Shown here piece by piece: positions 15,773 through 24,292 of a stretch of 64,000 nt of DNA. A program made the position numbers and the translations under genes. The stretch comes from Natrononativus amylolyticus (GTDB taxonomy: Archaea; Halobacteriota; Halobacteria; Halobacteriales; Natrialbaceae). Position 1 is the first letter of the stretch, and each line of letters starts with the position of its first letter. Location of the stretch: assembly GCF_024362525.1 (NCBI RefSeq), contig NZ_CP101458.1:1860001-1924000 (forward strand), written 5' to 3'. The notes under the pieces are model-generated. The model saw only the letters and a program-made list of their open reading frames with translations. It ran no database searches and was not told the DNA's origin.

Positions 15773-16419
15773 CGCGGGTCAAGATCTGCGGGATCACCCG
15801 CGAGCGGGACCTCGAGCGCGCCGTCGACGCCGGCGCCGACGCGGTCGGCGTCGTCTGTGACGTCCCGATCGAGACGCCGCGCTCGGTCTCGACCGCGCGG
15901 GCAACTGAGCTCGTCGCGGCGACGCCGCCGTTCGTGACGGCCGTGCTCGTGACCATGCCGGCAGGACCGGAACGCGCGATCGAACTGGTCGAGGCGGTCG
16001 AACCCGACGCCGTACAGATCCACGGCGAGATGCGACCGGGCGACCTCGCGTACGTCCGGGCGAAGGTCGACGCGCGCGTCATGCTCGCGGTCGGGGCGGA
16101 CCGCGTCGACACCGCCGGGATCTACGACGACGTCGTCGACGCGCTCGTCGTCGACAGCGTCGGCGACGACGGCGGCGGCGGAACGGGCGAGACCCACGAC
16201 TGGGAGCGAACGCACGCCGCGACGGCGTCGCTCTCCTCGCCGGTCGTGCTCGCCGGCGGACTCACGCCGGAGAACGTCTCGGGCGCCGTCGAGACCGTCT
16301 CGCCGTTCGCCGTCGACGTCGCGAGCGGCGTCGAAGCCGAAGGCGGCGTCAAGGACGGGGCCGCGGTCAGGTCGTTCGTCGCCCGCGCGAAACGGGGTCG
16401 CCACCCCGTCGAACCGTGA
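15769..16419 (+). CDS. trpF: Phosphoribosylanthranilate isomerase TrpF
   Basis: The product has 216 residues. It catalyses the Amadori rearrangement of phosphoribosylanthranilate in tryptophan synthesis. The N-terminal VKICGIT strand holds the catalytic Cys; VQIHGE and the phosphate-binding LAGGLTPENV and VDVASGVE motifs complete the TIM barrel, with a catalytic Asp in VDSVG. Its start overlaps the end of trpD and its end overlaps the GTG start of trpE by four bases. An insertion of Gly and Asp around residues 124-140 is typical haloarchaeal surface adaptation. Confidence 0.95.
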   Translation: MTRVKICGITRERDLERAVDAGADAVGVVCDVPIETPRSVSTARATELVAATPPFVTAVLVTMPAGPERAIELVEAVEPDAVQIHGEMRPGDLAYVRAKVDARVMLAVGADRVDTAGIYDDVVDALVVDSVGDDGGGGTGETHDWERTHAATASLSSPVVLAGGLTPENVSGAVETVSPFAVDVASGVEAEGGVKDGAAVRSFVARAKRGRHPVEP

Positions 16420-18134
16420 CCGACGCGGCCGCTGAGACGGGAGTCGACCGCCCCGAACTCGACATCTCCCGCCAGCATTTCCTCGAGCTGGCAGCAGGTG
16501 CCGCGAGCGACGCCGACGTCCCACTCCCGGAACCAGCAGCCGAAGTCCGCCCGACCGTCGTTCGCGCCGTCGCCACGCTCGAGGTCGAGACGACCCCGCT
16601 CGACGCCTACGCCGCGCTCACGGGCCGATCCGGTCCGGCTGACGAGCCGTCGTCTCCGTACTCGTTCCTGCTCGAGAGCGCCGAGAAGACCGCCTCGAGC
16701 GATCCCGACGGCGCGTTTCGGCCGAACGCGGCTCAGGCGGACCGTCACGCCCGCTTCTCCTACGTGGGCTACGACCCGGAGGCCGTCGTCACGATCGGCC
16801 CCGACGGGGCGGCCGTCGAGGCGCTGACGCCGGCGGCACCCCTCGAGTCGATGTCCCTCGACGGCGCGTCCGACGCAGACGTCCTCGACGTGCTCAGGCG
16901 GGCGCTGCCGGACGTTCGCCTCGAGAACGTCCCCGATCACGACCGCCAGCACCTCGAGGGCGGACTGGTCGGCTTTCTCGCCTACGATGCCGTCTACGAC
17001 CTCTGGCTCGAGGAGGTCGGCTGTGAACGTCCCGACTCTCGCTTCCCGGACGCCCAGTTCGTCCTGACGACGAAGACCCTCGCGTTCGACGAGCGCGACG
17101 GAACGGTTTCGCTCGTCTTCACGCCGGTGATCGAAGCCGACGACGACCCCGCGGAGGTGTACGACCGCCTCGAGCGGGAGGCCGAGCGGGTCCGGCGGCG
17201 GCTCGAGGAGGCGGGGCCGGTCGAAACCGGCGGCTTCGTCCGGCGCGGGGAGACCGCCGGCTCGCGCGAAGCCTACGAGGAGAGCGTCCGCCGGGCGAAA
17301 GAGCACGTCCTGGACGGCGACATCTACCAGGGCGTGATCTCTCGACGGCGCGAACTCGCCGGCGAGATCGACCCGCTCGGGCTGTACGAGGCGCTGCGGG
17401 CGGTCAACCCCTCGCCGTACATGTACCTGCTCGATCACGACGACCTGACCGTCGTGGGCGCGAGCCCCGAAACGCTGGTCTCCGTGCGCGGGCGGGAGGT
17501 GATGGCGAATCCGATCGCGGGCACCTGCGGGCGGGGAGCGAGTCCCGTCGAGGACCGACGGCTGGCCGGTGAGATGCTGGCGGACGGGAAGGAACGCGCC
17601 GAGCACACGATGCTCGTCGACCTCGCTCGAAACGACGTGCGGCGGGTTTGCGAGCCGGGATCGGTCAGGGTCGACGAGTTCATGAACGTCCTCAAGTACA
17701 GCCACGTCCAGCACATCGAGTCGACGGTGACGGGCGAACTCGCGGCCGAGACCGACGCGTTCGACGCGACGCGAGCCGCCTTCCCCGCCGGGACCCTCTC
17801 GGGGGCGCCGAAGGTGCGAGCGATGGAGATCATCGACGAGCTGGAGGCCGAGCCCAGGGGGTTGTACGGCGGCGGCGTCGGCTACTACTCCTGGTCCGGC
17901 GACGCCGACTTCGCGATCGTGATCCGGACGGCGACCGTCGAGGCGGACGTCGATCGCGGAACGGGTCCCGTCGACGAGGCCGACCGGCTGATCACCGTTC
18001 GCGCCGGCGCGGGGCTGGTCGCCGACAGCGACCCCGCCGCGGAGTACGAGGAGACCGAACAGAAGATGAACGGCGTCCTCGCGGCGCTCGAGGCGCTCGA
18101 GGCCGACACCACGGCCTCGGAGGCGTCCCGATGA
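16416..18134 (+). CDS. trpE: Anthranilate synthase component I TrpE
   Basis: The product has 572 residues, slightly long for the family because of acidic loops. It converts chorismate and ammonia to anthranilate. Chorismate-binding motifs are visible: DGDIYQGVISRR, NPSPYMYLLD, GASPETLVSV, PIAGTCGRG, the ERAEHTMLVDLARND helix and the C-terminal TLSGAPKVRAMEIIDELE and GGVGYYSW. The first 60 residues are poorly conserved. The GTG start overlaps the trpF stop; the end overlaps the trpG start. It forms a complex with TrpG, which supplies ammonia from glutamine. Confidence 0.95.
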   Translation: MTDAAAETGVDRPELDISRQHFLELAAGAASDADVPLPEPAAEVRPTVVRAVATLEVETTPLDAYAALTGRSGPADEPSSPYSFLLESAEKTASSDPDGAFRPNAAQADRHARFSYVGYDPEAVVTIGPDGAAVEALTPAAPLESMSLDGASDADVLDVLRRALPDVRLENVPDHDRQHLEGGLVGFLAYDAVYDLWLEEVGCERPDSRFPDAQFVLTTKTLAFDERDGTVSLVFTPVIEADDDPAEVYDRLEREAERVRRRLEEAGPVETGGFVRRGETAGSREAYEESVRRAKEHVLDGDIYQGVISRRRELAGEIDPLGLYEALRAVNPSPYMYLLDHDDLTVVGASPETLVSVRGREVMANPIAGTCGRGASPVEDRRLAGEMLADGKERAEHTMLVDLARNDVRRVCEPGSVRVDEFMNVLKYSHVQHIESTVTGELAAETDAFDATRAAFPAGTLSGAPKVRAMEIIDELEAEPRGLYGGGVGYYSWSGDADFAIVIRTATVEADVDRGTGPVDEADRLITVRAGAGLVADSDPAAEYEETEQKMNGVLAALEALEADTTASEASR

Positions 18135-18799
18135 GCGCGACGCCGACGCCCGCGACAGGTTCGCTGCCGCACGTCCTGTTCGTCGACAACTTCGACTCGT
18201 TCACCTACAACCTCGTCGAGTACGTGAGCGAGCGCGCCGAGACGACTGTGGTGAAGAACACCGCCTCGCTCGCCGACGTGCGGGCGGCAGAGCCGGACGC
18301 GATCGTCCTCAGTCCGGGGCCGGGCCATCCGAAGAACGAGCGGGACGTGGGCGTAACGACGGACGTGCTCCGCGAACTGACGCCGACGGTGCCGACGTTC
18401 GGCGTGTGTCTGGGTCTCGAGGCCGCCGTCTACGAGTTCGGCGGCGAGATCGGTCGTGCACCCGATCCGGTCCACGGGAAGGCCTCGGCCGTCGACCACG
18501 ACGGCCGGGGCGTGTTCGCCGGCCTCGAGCAGGGCTTTCGGGCCGGGCGGTACCACTCGCTGGTCGCGACGTCGGTGCCGCCGTGTTTCGACGTGTCGGC
18601 GACGGCCGAACACGGCGTCGAGGACCGTTCACGGACCGAGAACGGCGGTGAGACGCTGGTCATGGGCGTCCGCCATCGGGAGTACCCACTCGAGTGCGTG
18701 CAGTTTCACCCCGAGAGCGTGCTCACGGCCGTCGGTCACGACGTGATCGAGAACTTTCTGTCGCTGGCACAGGCCGCCGGTTCGGCGCCGAGGGATTAG
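18131..18799 (+). CDS. trpG: Anthranilate synthase component II TrpG (glutamine amidotransferase)
   Basis: The product has 222 residues. It is a class I glutamine amidotransferase feeding ammonia to TrpE. The nucleophile is Cys93 in FGVCLG, and the His-Glu pair is in QFHPES near the C-terminus. The usual GVCLGHQ is GVCLGLEA here, so His and Gln next to the nucleophile elbow are replaced. DNFDSFTYNL at the N-terminus and the SPGPGHP loop fit the TrpG/PabA branch. Last gene of trpDFEG; its stop overlaps the stop of a convergent small membrane gene. Confidence 0.94.
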   Translation: MSATPTPATGSLPHVLFVDNFDSFTYNLVEYVSERAETTVVKNTASLADVRAAEPDAIVLSPGPGHPKNERDVGVTTDVLRELTPTVPTFGVCLGLEAAVYEFGGEIGRAPDPVHGKASAVDHDGRGVFAGLEQGFRAGRYHSLVATSVPPCFDVSATAEHGVEDRSRTENGGETLVMGVRHREYPLECVQFHPESVLTAVGHDVIENFLSLAQAAGSAPRD

Positions 18800-18966
18800 C
18801 CGATGACGCCGACCGCGTAGAGGCTCGCGAGGACGACGGCGGCCACGACGCCGACGCGAATCGCCATCTTGACGGCGAACTTGACGGCCATGATCACGAC
18901 GACGATTCCGGCGAGAACCGTAAGCGCGGCGAGGAGGGTCGTTCCGGTCAGGAGTGATCCGATCAT
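18796..18966 (-). CDS. Small hydrophobic membrane protein
   Basis: The product has 56 residues with two predicted membrane helices (about 7-27 and 36-53) separated by a short basic turn containing KFAVKMAIR. I do not recognise a family. The start ATG lies 25-30 bases downstream of a TATA-like CTATATACAT (18984-18994), consistent with a leaderless transcript, and this decides the start over a longer upstream frame. It is convergent with trpG and overlaps its stop by four bases. Function unknown. Confidence 0.6.
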   Translation of the reverse strand: MIGSLLTGTTLLAALTVLAGIVVVIMAVKFAVKMAIRVGVVAAVVLASLYAVGVIG

Positions 18967-19336
18967 AGAGTGAAAGAGAAGTCTATGTATATAGTCTTTC
19001 AGGGTACGGTGAAAGAATAAATCGACAACAGGTCGGCGGATACGCTCGGTAGAGATTACTTTCAGTCTCCTCTGATAATCGTTAAGGCGGTCGCCCCCGT
19101 AGGTCTCACTGGCCGCTGGCACGCCCGCTCGGGTACGCTGGCAGGAACCGGAAACGACAGATGACAGAGTCATCTATGAAAGTAAAATTGTATTAGTGCA
19201 ATGTTAGAAGCACAAGACCACACGTTTTATGTGTATGGCTCGATACCGAACCTTCGTCACGAATGATGCGAATTACCACCTGGACAGAACGAAGAATCGG
19301 AAGGGGGCGTGGGGATGCGCCTGAGGTGACGCGCGC
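18967..19336. other. Divergent promoter region before nrdJ
   Basis: The 370 bases between the small membrane gene and nrdJ have no credible coding frame. The TATA box of the minus-strand gene is at 18984-18994. For nrdJ, CGTTTTATG near 19223-19231 is a likely TATA box, which would leave a leader of about 85 bases. The middle is AT-richer. I did not find a cobalamin riboswitch fold, though a B12-dependent enzyme is encoded downstream. Confidence 0.45.
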
Positions 19337-22300
19337 ATGAGCGACTCGGACATCGGTGCGGACGAGCTCACCCTGCCGATCAAGCGCACCGAGGGCGACA
19401 CCCTCGCAGAGCGCATGACCGACAACGCCTACCAGAACATCCTCCCGGCCCGCTACCTCCGGCGGGACGCCGACGGCGAGCTCGTCGAGAGTCAAGAGGA
19501 GCTCTTCACTCGCGTCGGTCGGAACATCGCGCTCGCGGAGGCCGTCTACGAGGCCGAAAAACGCGGCCGCGAGATCACGGTCACGCCCGACCAGCTCAAG
19601 CCCGATCACCCGCGCCGGGACGAGCTGGCCGCGGAGGTTTTCGGCAGCGAGGCGCGAAGCGCCTCGGACCGGTCGAGCGAGCAGAGCCCGCGAGACGACG
19701 CCGAAACCGTTCTCACCGAAGAAAACGTCAACAAGTTCGCCTACGACACGGTCGTCCCCGAGCTTCCCGCGGAGATCCGCGATCACGTCGAGGACGTCGC
19801 CGAGACGTTCATCGAGGGGATGGAAACGCTCTCGTTCATGCCGAACTCGCCGACGCTGATGAACGCCGGCGACGAACTCCAGCAGCTCTCGGCGTGTTTC
19901 GTCATGAGCCCCGACGACGACCTCTCGGACATCCACGAGACGGCCAAGAAGGCCGCCGAGGTGTTCCAGAGCGGCGGCGGCGTCGGCTACGGTTTCTGGC
20001 AGCTGCGCCCCTTCGGGGACTCGGTCGGCTCTACGGGCGGCATCGCCTCGGGTCCGATCACCTTCATGCGGACCTACGACCAGCTCTGTGAGACTATCGC
20101 CCAGGGCGGCACCCGGCGCGGCGCCCAGATGGGGATCATGCGCGTCTCCCACCCGGACGTCATCGAGTTCATCCACGCGAAGAACAAGGACGTCTCGCTC
20201 GCCCACACGCTCCGGCTCAACGACCCCGACGACTACACCTACACCACGTTCTCGGAGGCCCTCGAGGAAGCCCGCGAGCTCATCGACGAGGACGGTCGCG
20301 TCCCGAAGCACCTCCGGAACGCCGTCGAAGGCCACCTCTCTAACTTCAACATCTCGGTCGGCGTCACGGACGACTTCATGGAAGCCCTCCGGAACGGGGA
20401 GGAGTACACCTTTACGAACCCGCGGACCGGCGAGCCACACGTCGCCACCGCCGAGACGAAGGAGATGTACGGCCGGTACGACCTCGACGAGCACGTCGAA
20501 GTCGGCGAGGAGCTGTCGATTCCAGCGGAACTCATCTGGGAGCGCATCGTCGAGGGCGCCCACGAGAACGGCGAACCCGGCGTGATCTACCTAGAGCGGG
20601 TGAACAAGGAACACTCGTTCGACGTCGAGAAACACCCCGACCACCGCATCCTGGCAACGAATCCCTGCGGCGAGCAGCCCCTCGAGGAACACGAGGCCTG
20701 CAACCTCGGACACATCAACCTCTCGACGCTCGCCGACCTCGAGGCGCCCGACTGGCGCGTCTGGTCGGCCGAACACGCCGACGAGTACGACTCTCAGGAG
20801 GCGGCGATTTCCGCGTTCCTCGAGGAGGCAATCGACTACGAGGAGTTCGACGAGCGCATCGCCTACGGGACCCGGTTCCTCGAGAACGTCGTCACGATGT
20901 CCGACTTCCCCGTCGAGGAGATCGAGCGGACTGTCCGCGATATGCGCAAGATCGGTCTGGGAATCATGGGCCTCGCCCAGCTGTACATTCAGCTCGGCGT
21001 GAAGTACGGAAGCGAGGAGGGCAACGAAATCGCCCGCCAGCTGATGACTCACATCAACCACGAGGCCAAGTGGACGAGCCACGAGCTCGCAGAGGAGCGT
21101 GGCTCCTTCAACGACTGGGACGATTCGAAGTACGCCGACCCGCTCGAGTACCGCGAGTGGTTCGAACACCAGACCGGCCTCGACGCCGAGAAGTTCCCGG
21201 ACGGCTTCCCGATCCGTAACCACAACGTGACGACAATCGCCCCGACCGGGACGACCTCGATGGTCGGCAATACGACCGGCGGCTGCGAGCCGATCTACAA
21301 CGTCGCTTACTACAAGAACGTCACCGACGACGTCCAGGGCGACGAGATGCTCGTCGAGTTCGACGACTACTTCCTCCGGGTGCTCGAGGCCAACGACATC
21401 GACGTCGACACGGTCAAAGAGGAGGCTCAGGAGCAGATGGCCACGAACCGGTTCGACGGCGTCGAAGGGCTCGAGAGCGTACCGAACGCCATCGGCGAAC
21501 TGTTCGTCGTCACCGCAGACGTCACCGCCAAACAGCACGCGGCGGTCCAGTGTGCCTGCCAGGCCGGCGTCGACTCCGCGATCTCGAAGACGGTCAACGC
21601 GCCCAACGACTCCACGCTCGAGGACGCGAAGGAGGTCTTCGAGTGGGTGTACGACCACGGCGGCAAGGGCGTCACCTACTACCGCGACGGCACCCGCTCG
21701 AAGCAGGTGCTGACGACCCGGGCCGACAACGCCGAGTTCGCCGACGAGGCAGAAGCCGCCGAGGCCCTGCTCGAACAGATCGACGAGATCTTCGGCGGCC
21801 TCGAGGCGTTCCTCGAGAGCGAAGACGTCCGCGACGTACTCGGCGAGGGGACCGACGCCCTGCCACGCGACGAGCCCGTACAGGTCGACTTCACCGAGAA
21901 GCGCGAGCGACCCGATTCGCTCCAGGGTGTCAGCCAGCGCATTGACACCGGCTACGGCAAGGTGTACGTGACGATCAACGAGGACCCCGAGACGGGCCAG
22001 CCGTTCGAACTGTTCGCGAACATCGGCCACTCCGGCGGCTTCACGAACTCCTTTACTGAGGCGCTGGCCAAGGTCATCTCGACCTCGCTGCGCTCGGGCG
22101 TCGACCCCGAGGAGATCGTCGACGAACTCTGCGGGACGCGCTCGCCGAAGGTCGCCTGGGACAAGGGCGAACAGATCCAGTCGATCCCCGACGCGATCGG
22201 CACCGCGATGCGCCGCTACCTCGAGGGCGAGATCGACAAGCCGTACCCGAAACAGCAGACGCTCGAGGACGCAGCCGACGCGGAGGAGGCGATCGAGTAC

Positions 22301-22480
22301 GAGGGCCACGAAACCGACGGCGGAGCGGCCGCGGGGACGCCGACCGAAGCCGACCGGGACGCCACCCAGGATCTCATCGACGCCGGCGAGTCCCCGGAGT
22401 GTCCCTCCTGTGGCTCGCTGTCGCTGTACTTCTCGGAGGGCTGTAAGAGCTGCGAGTCCTGCGGCTGGTCGGAGTGCTGA
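19337..22480 (+). CDS. nrdJ: Adenosylcobalamin-dependent ribonucleotide reductase (class II)
   Basis: The product has 1047 residues. It reduces ribonucleotides to deoxyribonucleotides using a thiyl radical made from adenosylcobalamin. Active-site features are Cys187 in LSACFVM, the Asn442-Cys444-Glu446 cluster in NPCGEQPL, CNLGHINLS, and the PTGTTSMVGNTTGGCEP loop. The C-terminus ends in a Cys-rich tail (CPSCG-x9-CKSC-x2-CGWSEC) that serves as zinc site or redox relay. A low-complexity acidic/Ser insertion sits around residues 112-128. No intein is present, though class II reductases of haloarchaea often carry them. Single gene, no obvious operon. Confidence 0.95.
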   Translation: MSDSDIGADELTLPIKRTEGDTLAERMTDNAYQNILPARYLRRDADGELVESQEELFTRVGRNIALAEAVYEAEKRGREITVTPDQLKPDHPRRDELAAEVFGSEARSASDRSSEQSPRDDAETVLTEENVNKFAYDTVVPELPAEIRDHVEDVAETFIEGMETLSFMPNSPTLMNAGDELQQLSACFVMSPDDDLSDIHETAKKAAEVFQSGGGVGYGFWQLRPFGDSVGSTGGIASGPITFMRTYDQLCETIAQGGTRRGAQMGIMRVSHPDVIEFIHAKNKDVSLAHTLRLNDPDDYTYTTFSEALEEARELIDEDGRVPKHLRNAVEGHLSNFNISVGVTDDFMEALRNGEEYTFTNPRTGEPHVATAETKEMYGRYDLDEHVEVGEELSIPAELIWERIVEGAHENGEPGVIYLERVNKEHSFDVEKHPDHRILATNPCGEQPLEEHEACNLGHINLSTLADLEAPDWRVWSAEHADEYDSQEAAISAFLEEAIDYEEFDERIAYGTRFLENVVTMSDFPVEEIERTVRDMRKIGLGIMGLAQLYIQLGVKYGSEEGNEIARQLMTHINHEAKWTSHELAEERGSFNDWDDSKYADPLEYREWFEHQTGLDAEKFPDGFPIRNHNVTTIAPTGTTSMVGNTTGGCEPIYNVAYYKNVTDDVQGDEMLVEFDDYFLRVLEANDIDVDTVKEEAQEQMATNRFDGVEGLESVPNAIGELFVVTADVTAKQHAAVQCACQAGVDSAISKTVNAPNDSTLEDAKEVFEWVYDHGGKGVTYYRDGTRSKQVLTTRADNAEFADEAEAAEALLEQIDEIFGGLEAFLESEDVRDVLGEGTDALPRDEPVQVDFTEKRERPDSLQGVSQRIDTGYGKVYVTINEDPETGQPFELFANIGHSGGFTNSFTEALAKVISTSLRSGVDPEEIVDELCGTRSPKVAWDKGEQIQSIPDAIGTAMRRYLEGEIDKPYPKQQTLEDAADAEEAIEYEGHETDGGAAAGTPTEADRDATQDLIDAGESPECPSCGSLSLYFSEGCKSCESCGWSEC

Positions 22481-22578
22481 GCGACTAGCGCCACACCGCC
22501 GCCCCCGACCGGGCGCTACGGAACGACCCCTCACCTTCAGGTGTCAGCTTTTTCACCGCTCCGATGCTATTCGATAGC

Positions 22579-22893
22579 ATGATCGATCAGCGCCCGCTCG
22601 TTCTCGAGGCGGACACCGACGAGCCGGTCGTCGGCGAACCCGTCACGATACGGGCTCGAGACTGGAACAAGCCGGTCGAAGGTGTCACCGTCAGCAGCCA
22701 CACGGAGACGGCCGTCACCGACGAGTCCGGGCGGTGTCAACTCACGCTTCGCGCGCCCGGCTTCTGGAAGATTACGGCGATCAAATCGCCCGACGAGTAC
22801 GTCGCGTACAGGCCGACGACCGTACTCGTACGCGCGATCAGCAAGGCCGCCTCGAGAGGCCGAGTCCAACGGCTGGCGACACACTACGGGTGA
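22579..22893 (+). CDS. Small Ig-like (carboxypeptidase-regulatory type) domain protein
   Basis: The product has 104 residues. LEADTDEPVVGEPVTIRARDWNKPVEGVTV, TAVTDESGRCQLTLRAPGFWKITA is the classic pattern of a small beta-sandwich of the Ig-like or carboxypeptidase-regulatory type: strand, VGEPVTI, PVEGVTV, then TDESG turn. There is no signal peptide, so it is presumably cytoplasmic or exported by an unknown route. ATG at MIDQRP was chosen; an in-frame ATG five codons earlier is possible. Function unknown; homologues are common in haloarchaea. Confidence 0.7.
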   Translation: MIDQRPLVLEADTDEPVVGEPVTIRARDWNKPVEGVTVSSHTETAVTDESGRCQLTLRAPGFWKITAIKSPDEYVAYRPTTVLVRAISKAASRGRVQRLATHYG

Positions 22894-22957
22894 GATGCGA
22901 CGGCGCGTCGGTCGACCGACCGTAACCCCTTAGCGCGTGGTGGCGAAAGGAGACGGC

Positions 22958-23125
22958 ATGAGTGACGGTGGGGAGAACGGGCGTCGGACGTCGACCGCTC
23001 GATCCGATCGGCCGACGGGCGCGCCGACGTGTCCGCACTGCCGGGCGCCGATGTACAAGCGCCACTGCAAGTACGTCTGCCCGCAGCACGGCGTCATCAT
23101 CGACTGTAGCGATCCGTTTCGCTAG
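22958..23125 (+). CDS. Small zinc-ribbon protein
   Basis: The product has 55 residues. A basic, flexible N-terminus precedes a zinc-binding motif C-P-H-C-x6-H-C-K-Y-V-C-P-x-H-G with a tail IIDCSDPFR. The ATG is preceded by a good ribosome-binding site AAAGGAG six bases away, which decides the start over the GTG seven codons upstream. Its TAG stop and the stop of the convergent membrane gene share one CTAG. Small zinc fingers like this are common in haloarchaea and mostly of unknown function. Confidence 0.75.
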   Translation: MSDGGENGRRTSTARSDRPTGAPTCPHCRAPMYKRHCKYVCPQHGVIIDCSDPFR

Positions 23126-23835
23126 TGCGACCCCGGTCCGGAGGCGGGCGCGGGCTCGCCGGCGTCGGTGACGAGGAGCCGGTAGACGGGACCGGCGAGT
23201 AAAAGCACGGCCCCGACACCCCCGGCGACGGCGAGCAGGCCGCCGAAATCGGCGATCCCCTCCGTCGTGATCGTCGCCGCGGAGGCGCCCACGGCGACGG
23301 CCGCAACCGTCCACGGAAGTTCGCCGAGGGCCGTTCCGAACAGGAGGTGTCGGAGTTTGATACCGCTGGCAGCGGCCGCGGCCGTCGAGACGTCCGAGGG
23401 AATCGGCGCCAGCCGCGAAGCGACGACGCCCCTGACCGGACCGGTCGCCTCGTAGTACCGCTCTGAGACGTCGACAGCTCGCTCGAGGTAGCCTCGAGAG
23501 GCCGAGTCGACCGCGGGCCGCCGGCCGTTCTCGAGCCAGCGGACGGCGACGTACGTCGGAACGACCGTGAGGCACACCCCGCCGAGTGCGACCGGAACCC
23601 CGACGGCGACCCCGTAACCGTAGCCGACGATAACCGCGAGCGGCGTCGTCGGCCACGCGACGAGCGGCCGGAGGAGGTACAGTCCGAGGACGACGAGGCC
23701 GAACAGGAACGGGTCGTCGACCACCGCCTCGACGGCCGGTCCCGCCGCCGTCGGAGAGACGAACAGTCCGGCCGCGACGACCGATCCCAGGATCGCCACC
23801 CCCGCGAGTGCACGCACCGACGTCGACGGAGCCAT
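23122..23835 (-). CDS. TVP38/TMEM64-type (VTT/DedA-like) membrane protein
   Basis: The product has 237 residues with about six membrane helices. GYGYGVAVGVPVALGG followed by an amphipathic region and RLAPIPSDVSTAAAAASGIKLRHLLFGTALGELPW match the VTT domain of the TVP38/TMEM64/DedA group, re-entrant-loop proteins linked to lipid scrambling or proton-dependent transport in other organisms. The MAPSTSVRALAG start places the first helix right after the Met. It shares a CTAG stop with the upstream zinc-ribbon gene. Substrate unknown. Confidence 0.85.
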   Translation of the reverse strand: MAPSTSVRALAGVAILGSVVAAGLFVSPTAAGPAVEAVVDDPFLFGLVVLGLYLLRPLVAWPTTPLAVIVGYGYGVAVGVPVALGGVCLTVVPTYVAVRWLENGRRPAVDSASRGYLERAVDVSERYYEATGPVRGVVASRLAPIPSDVSTAAAAASGIKLRHLLFGTALGELPWTVAAVAVGASAATITTEGIADFGGLLAVAGGVGAVLLLAGPVYRLLVTDAGEPAPASGPGSH

Positions 23836-23928
23836 CGACCGCGATTCGAACTCGAGTACCGAAGCCTTTGTGCTCGTTCGCCGCCGCTGGCGCAACGTTT
23901 ATCCGGGTTGCCGGGGCAGCACCCACCG

Positions 23929-24285
23929 ATGGACGACCGCGTCGAACTGGGACTGGCCCTGCTCGAGCGACTCGAACACGAGTCGCTCTCGCTGGCGGCA
24001 GCCGTCGACCGGATCGAGACGGTGACGAGCGACCCCACGGTGACCCGCACGATCCTCGACGAGGCTGAACTCCGCGGGATAATCGAGCGCGAGGACGGGA
24101 TCGTCCGGCCGAAGAGTCGGCTCTACGTCCGCTACGAGCAGGACGTGGTGACCAGAGAGGGCGAGTTCTCGTGTCGGCGCTGCGGGTCGGGGCTCTCGAC
24201 GGGCCACTTCATCAAACTCGAGGCCGGCGAGCTCGGCCCGTTCGGCTCGTCGTGTATCCGAAAAGTGACCGGCAGGGAGGAGTGA
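23929..24285 (+). CDS. Winged-helix-like protein with C-terminal zinc ribbon (DUF5830 type)
   Basis: The product has 118 residues. The first 70 residues predict a helical bundle or winged helix (LALLERLEHESLSLAAAVDRIETV, TRTILDEAELRGIIERE). Residues 84-118 have FSCRRCGSGLSTGHFIKL and FGSSCIRKVTG, three or four Cys of a zinc ribbon. I recall a haloarchaeal family called DUF5830 with these motifs. A transcriptional or RNA-related role is plausible but not shown. The stop is seven bases from the convergent PH-like gene. Confidence 0.75.
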   Translation: MDDRVELGLALLERLEHESLSLAAAVDRIETVTSDPTVTRTILDEAELRGIIEREDGIVRPKSRLYVRYEQDVVTREGEFSCRRCGSGLSTGHFIKLEAGELGPFGSSCIRKVTGREE

Positions 24286-24292
24286 ACGGCGA

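Noticed and set aside
18967-19336. Cobalamin riboswitch before nrdJ
   Set aside because: No B12-box-like consensus was seen, and such riboswitches are rare in haloarchaea.
19337-22480. Intein in nrdJ
   Set aside because: The length and continuous motif order leave no room for an intein; only a short acidic insertion is present.
20591-22534. 647-codon antisense frame in nrdJ
   Set aside because: The sense product has all class II reductase motifs. The antisense translation is low-complexity Val/Asp/Leu/Arg.
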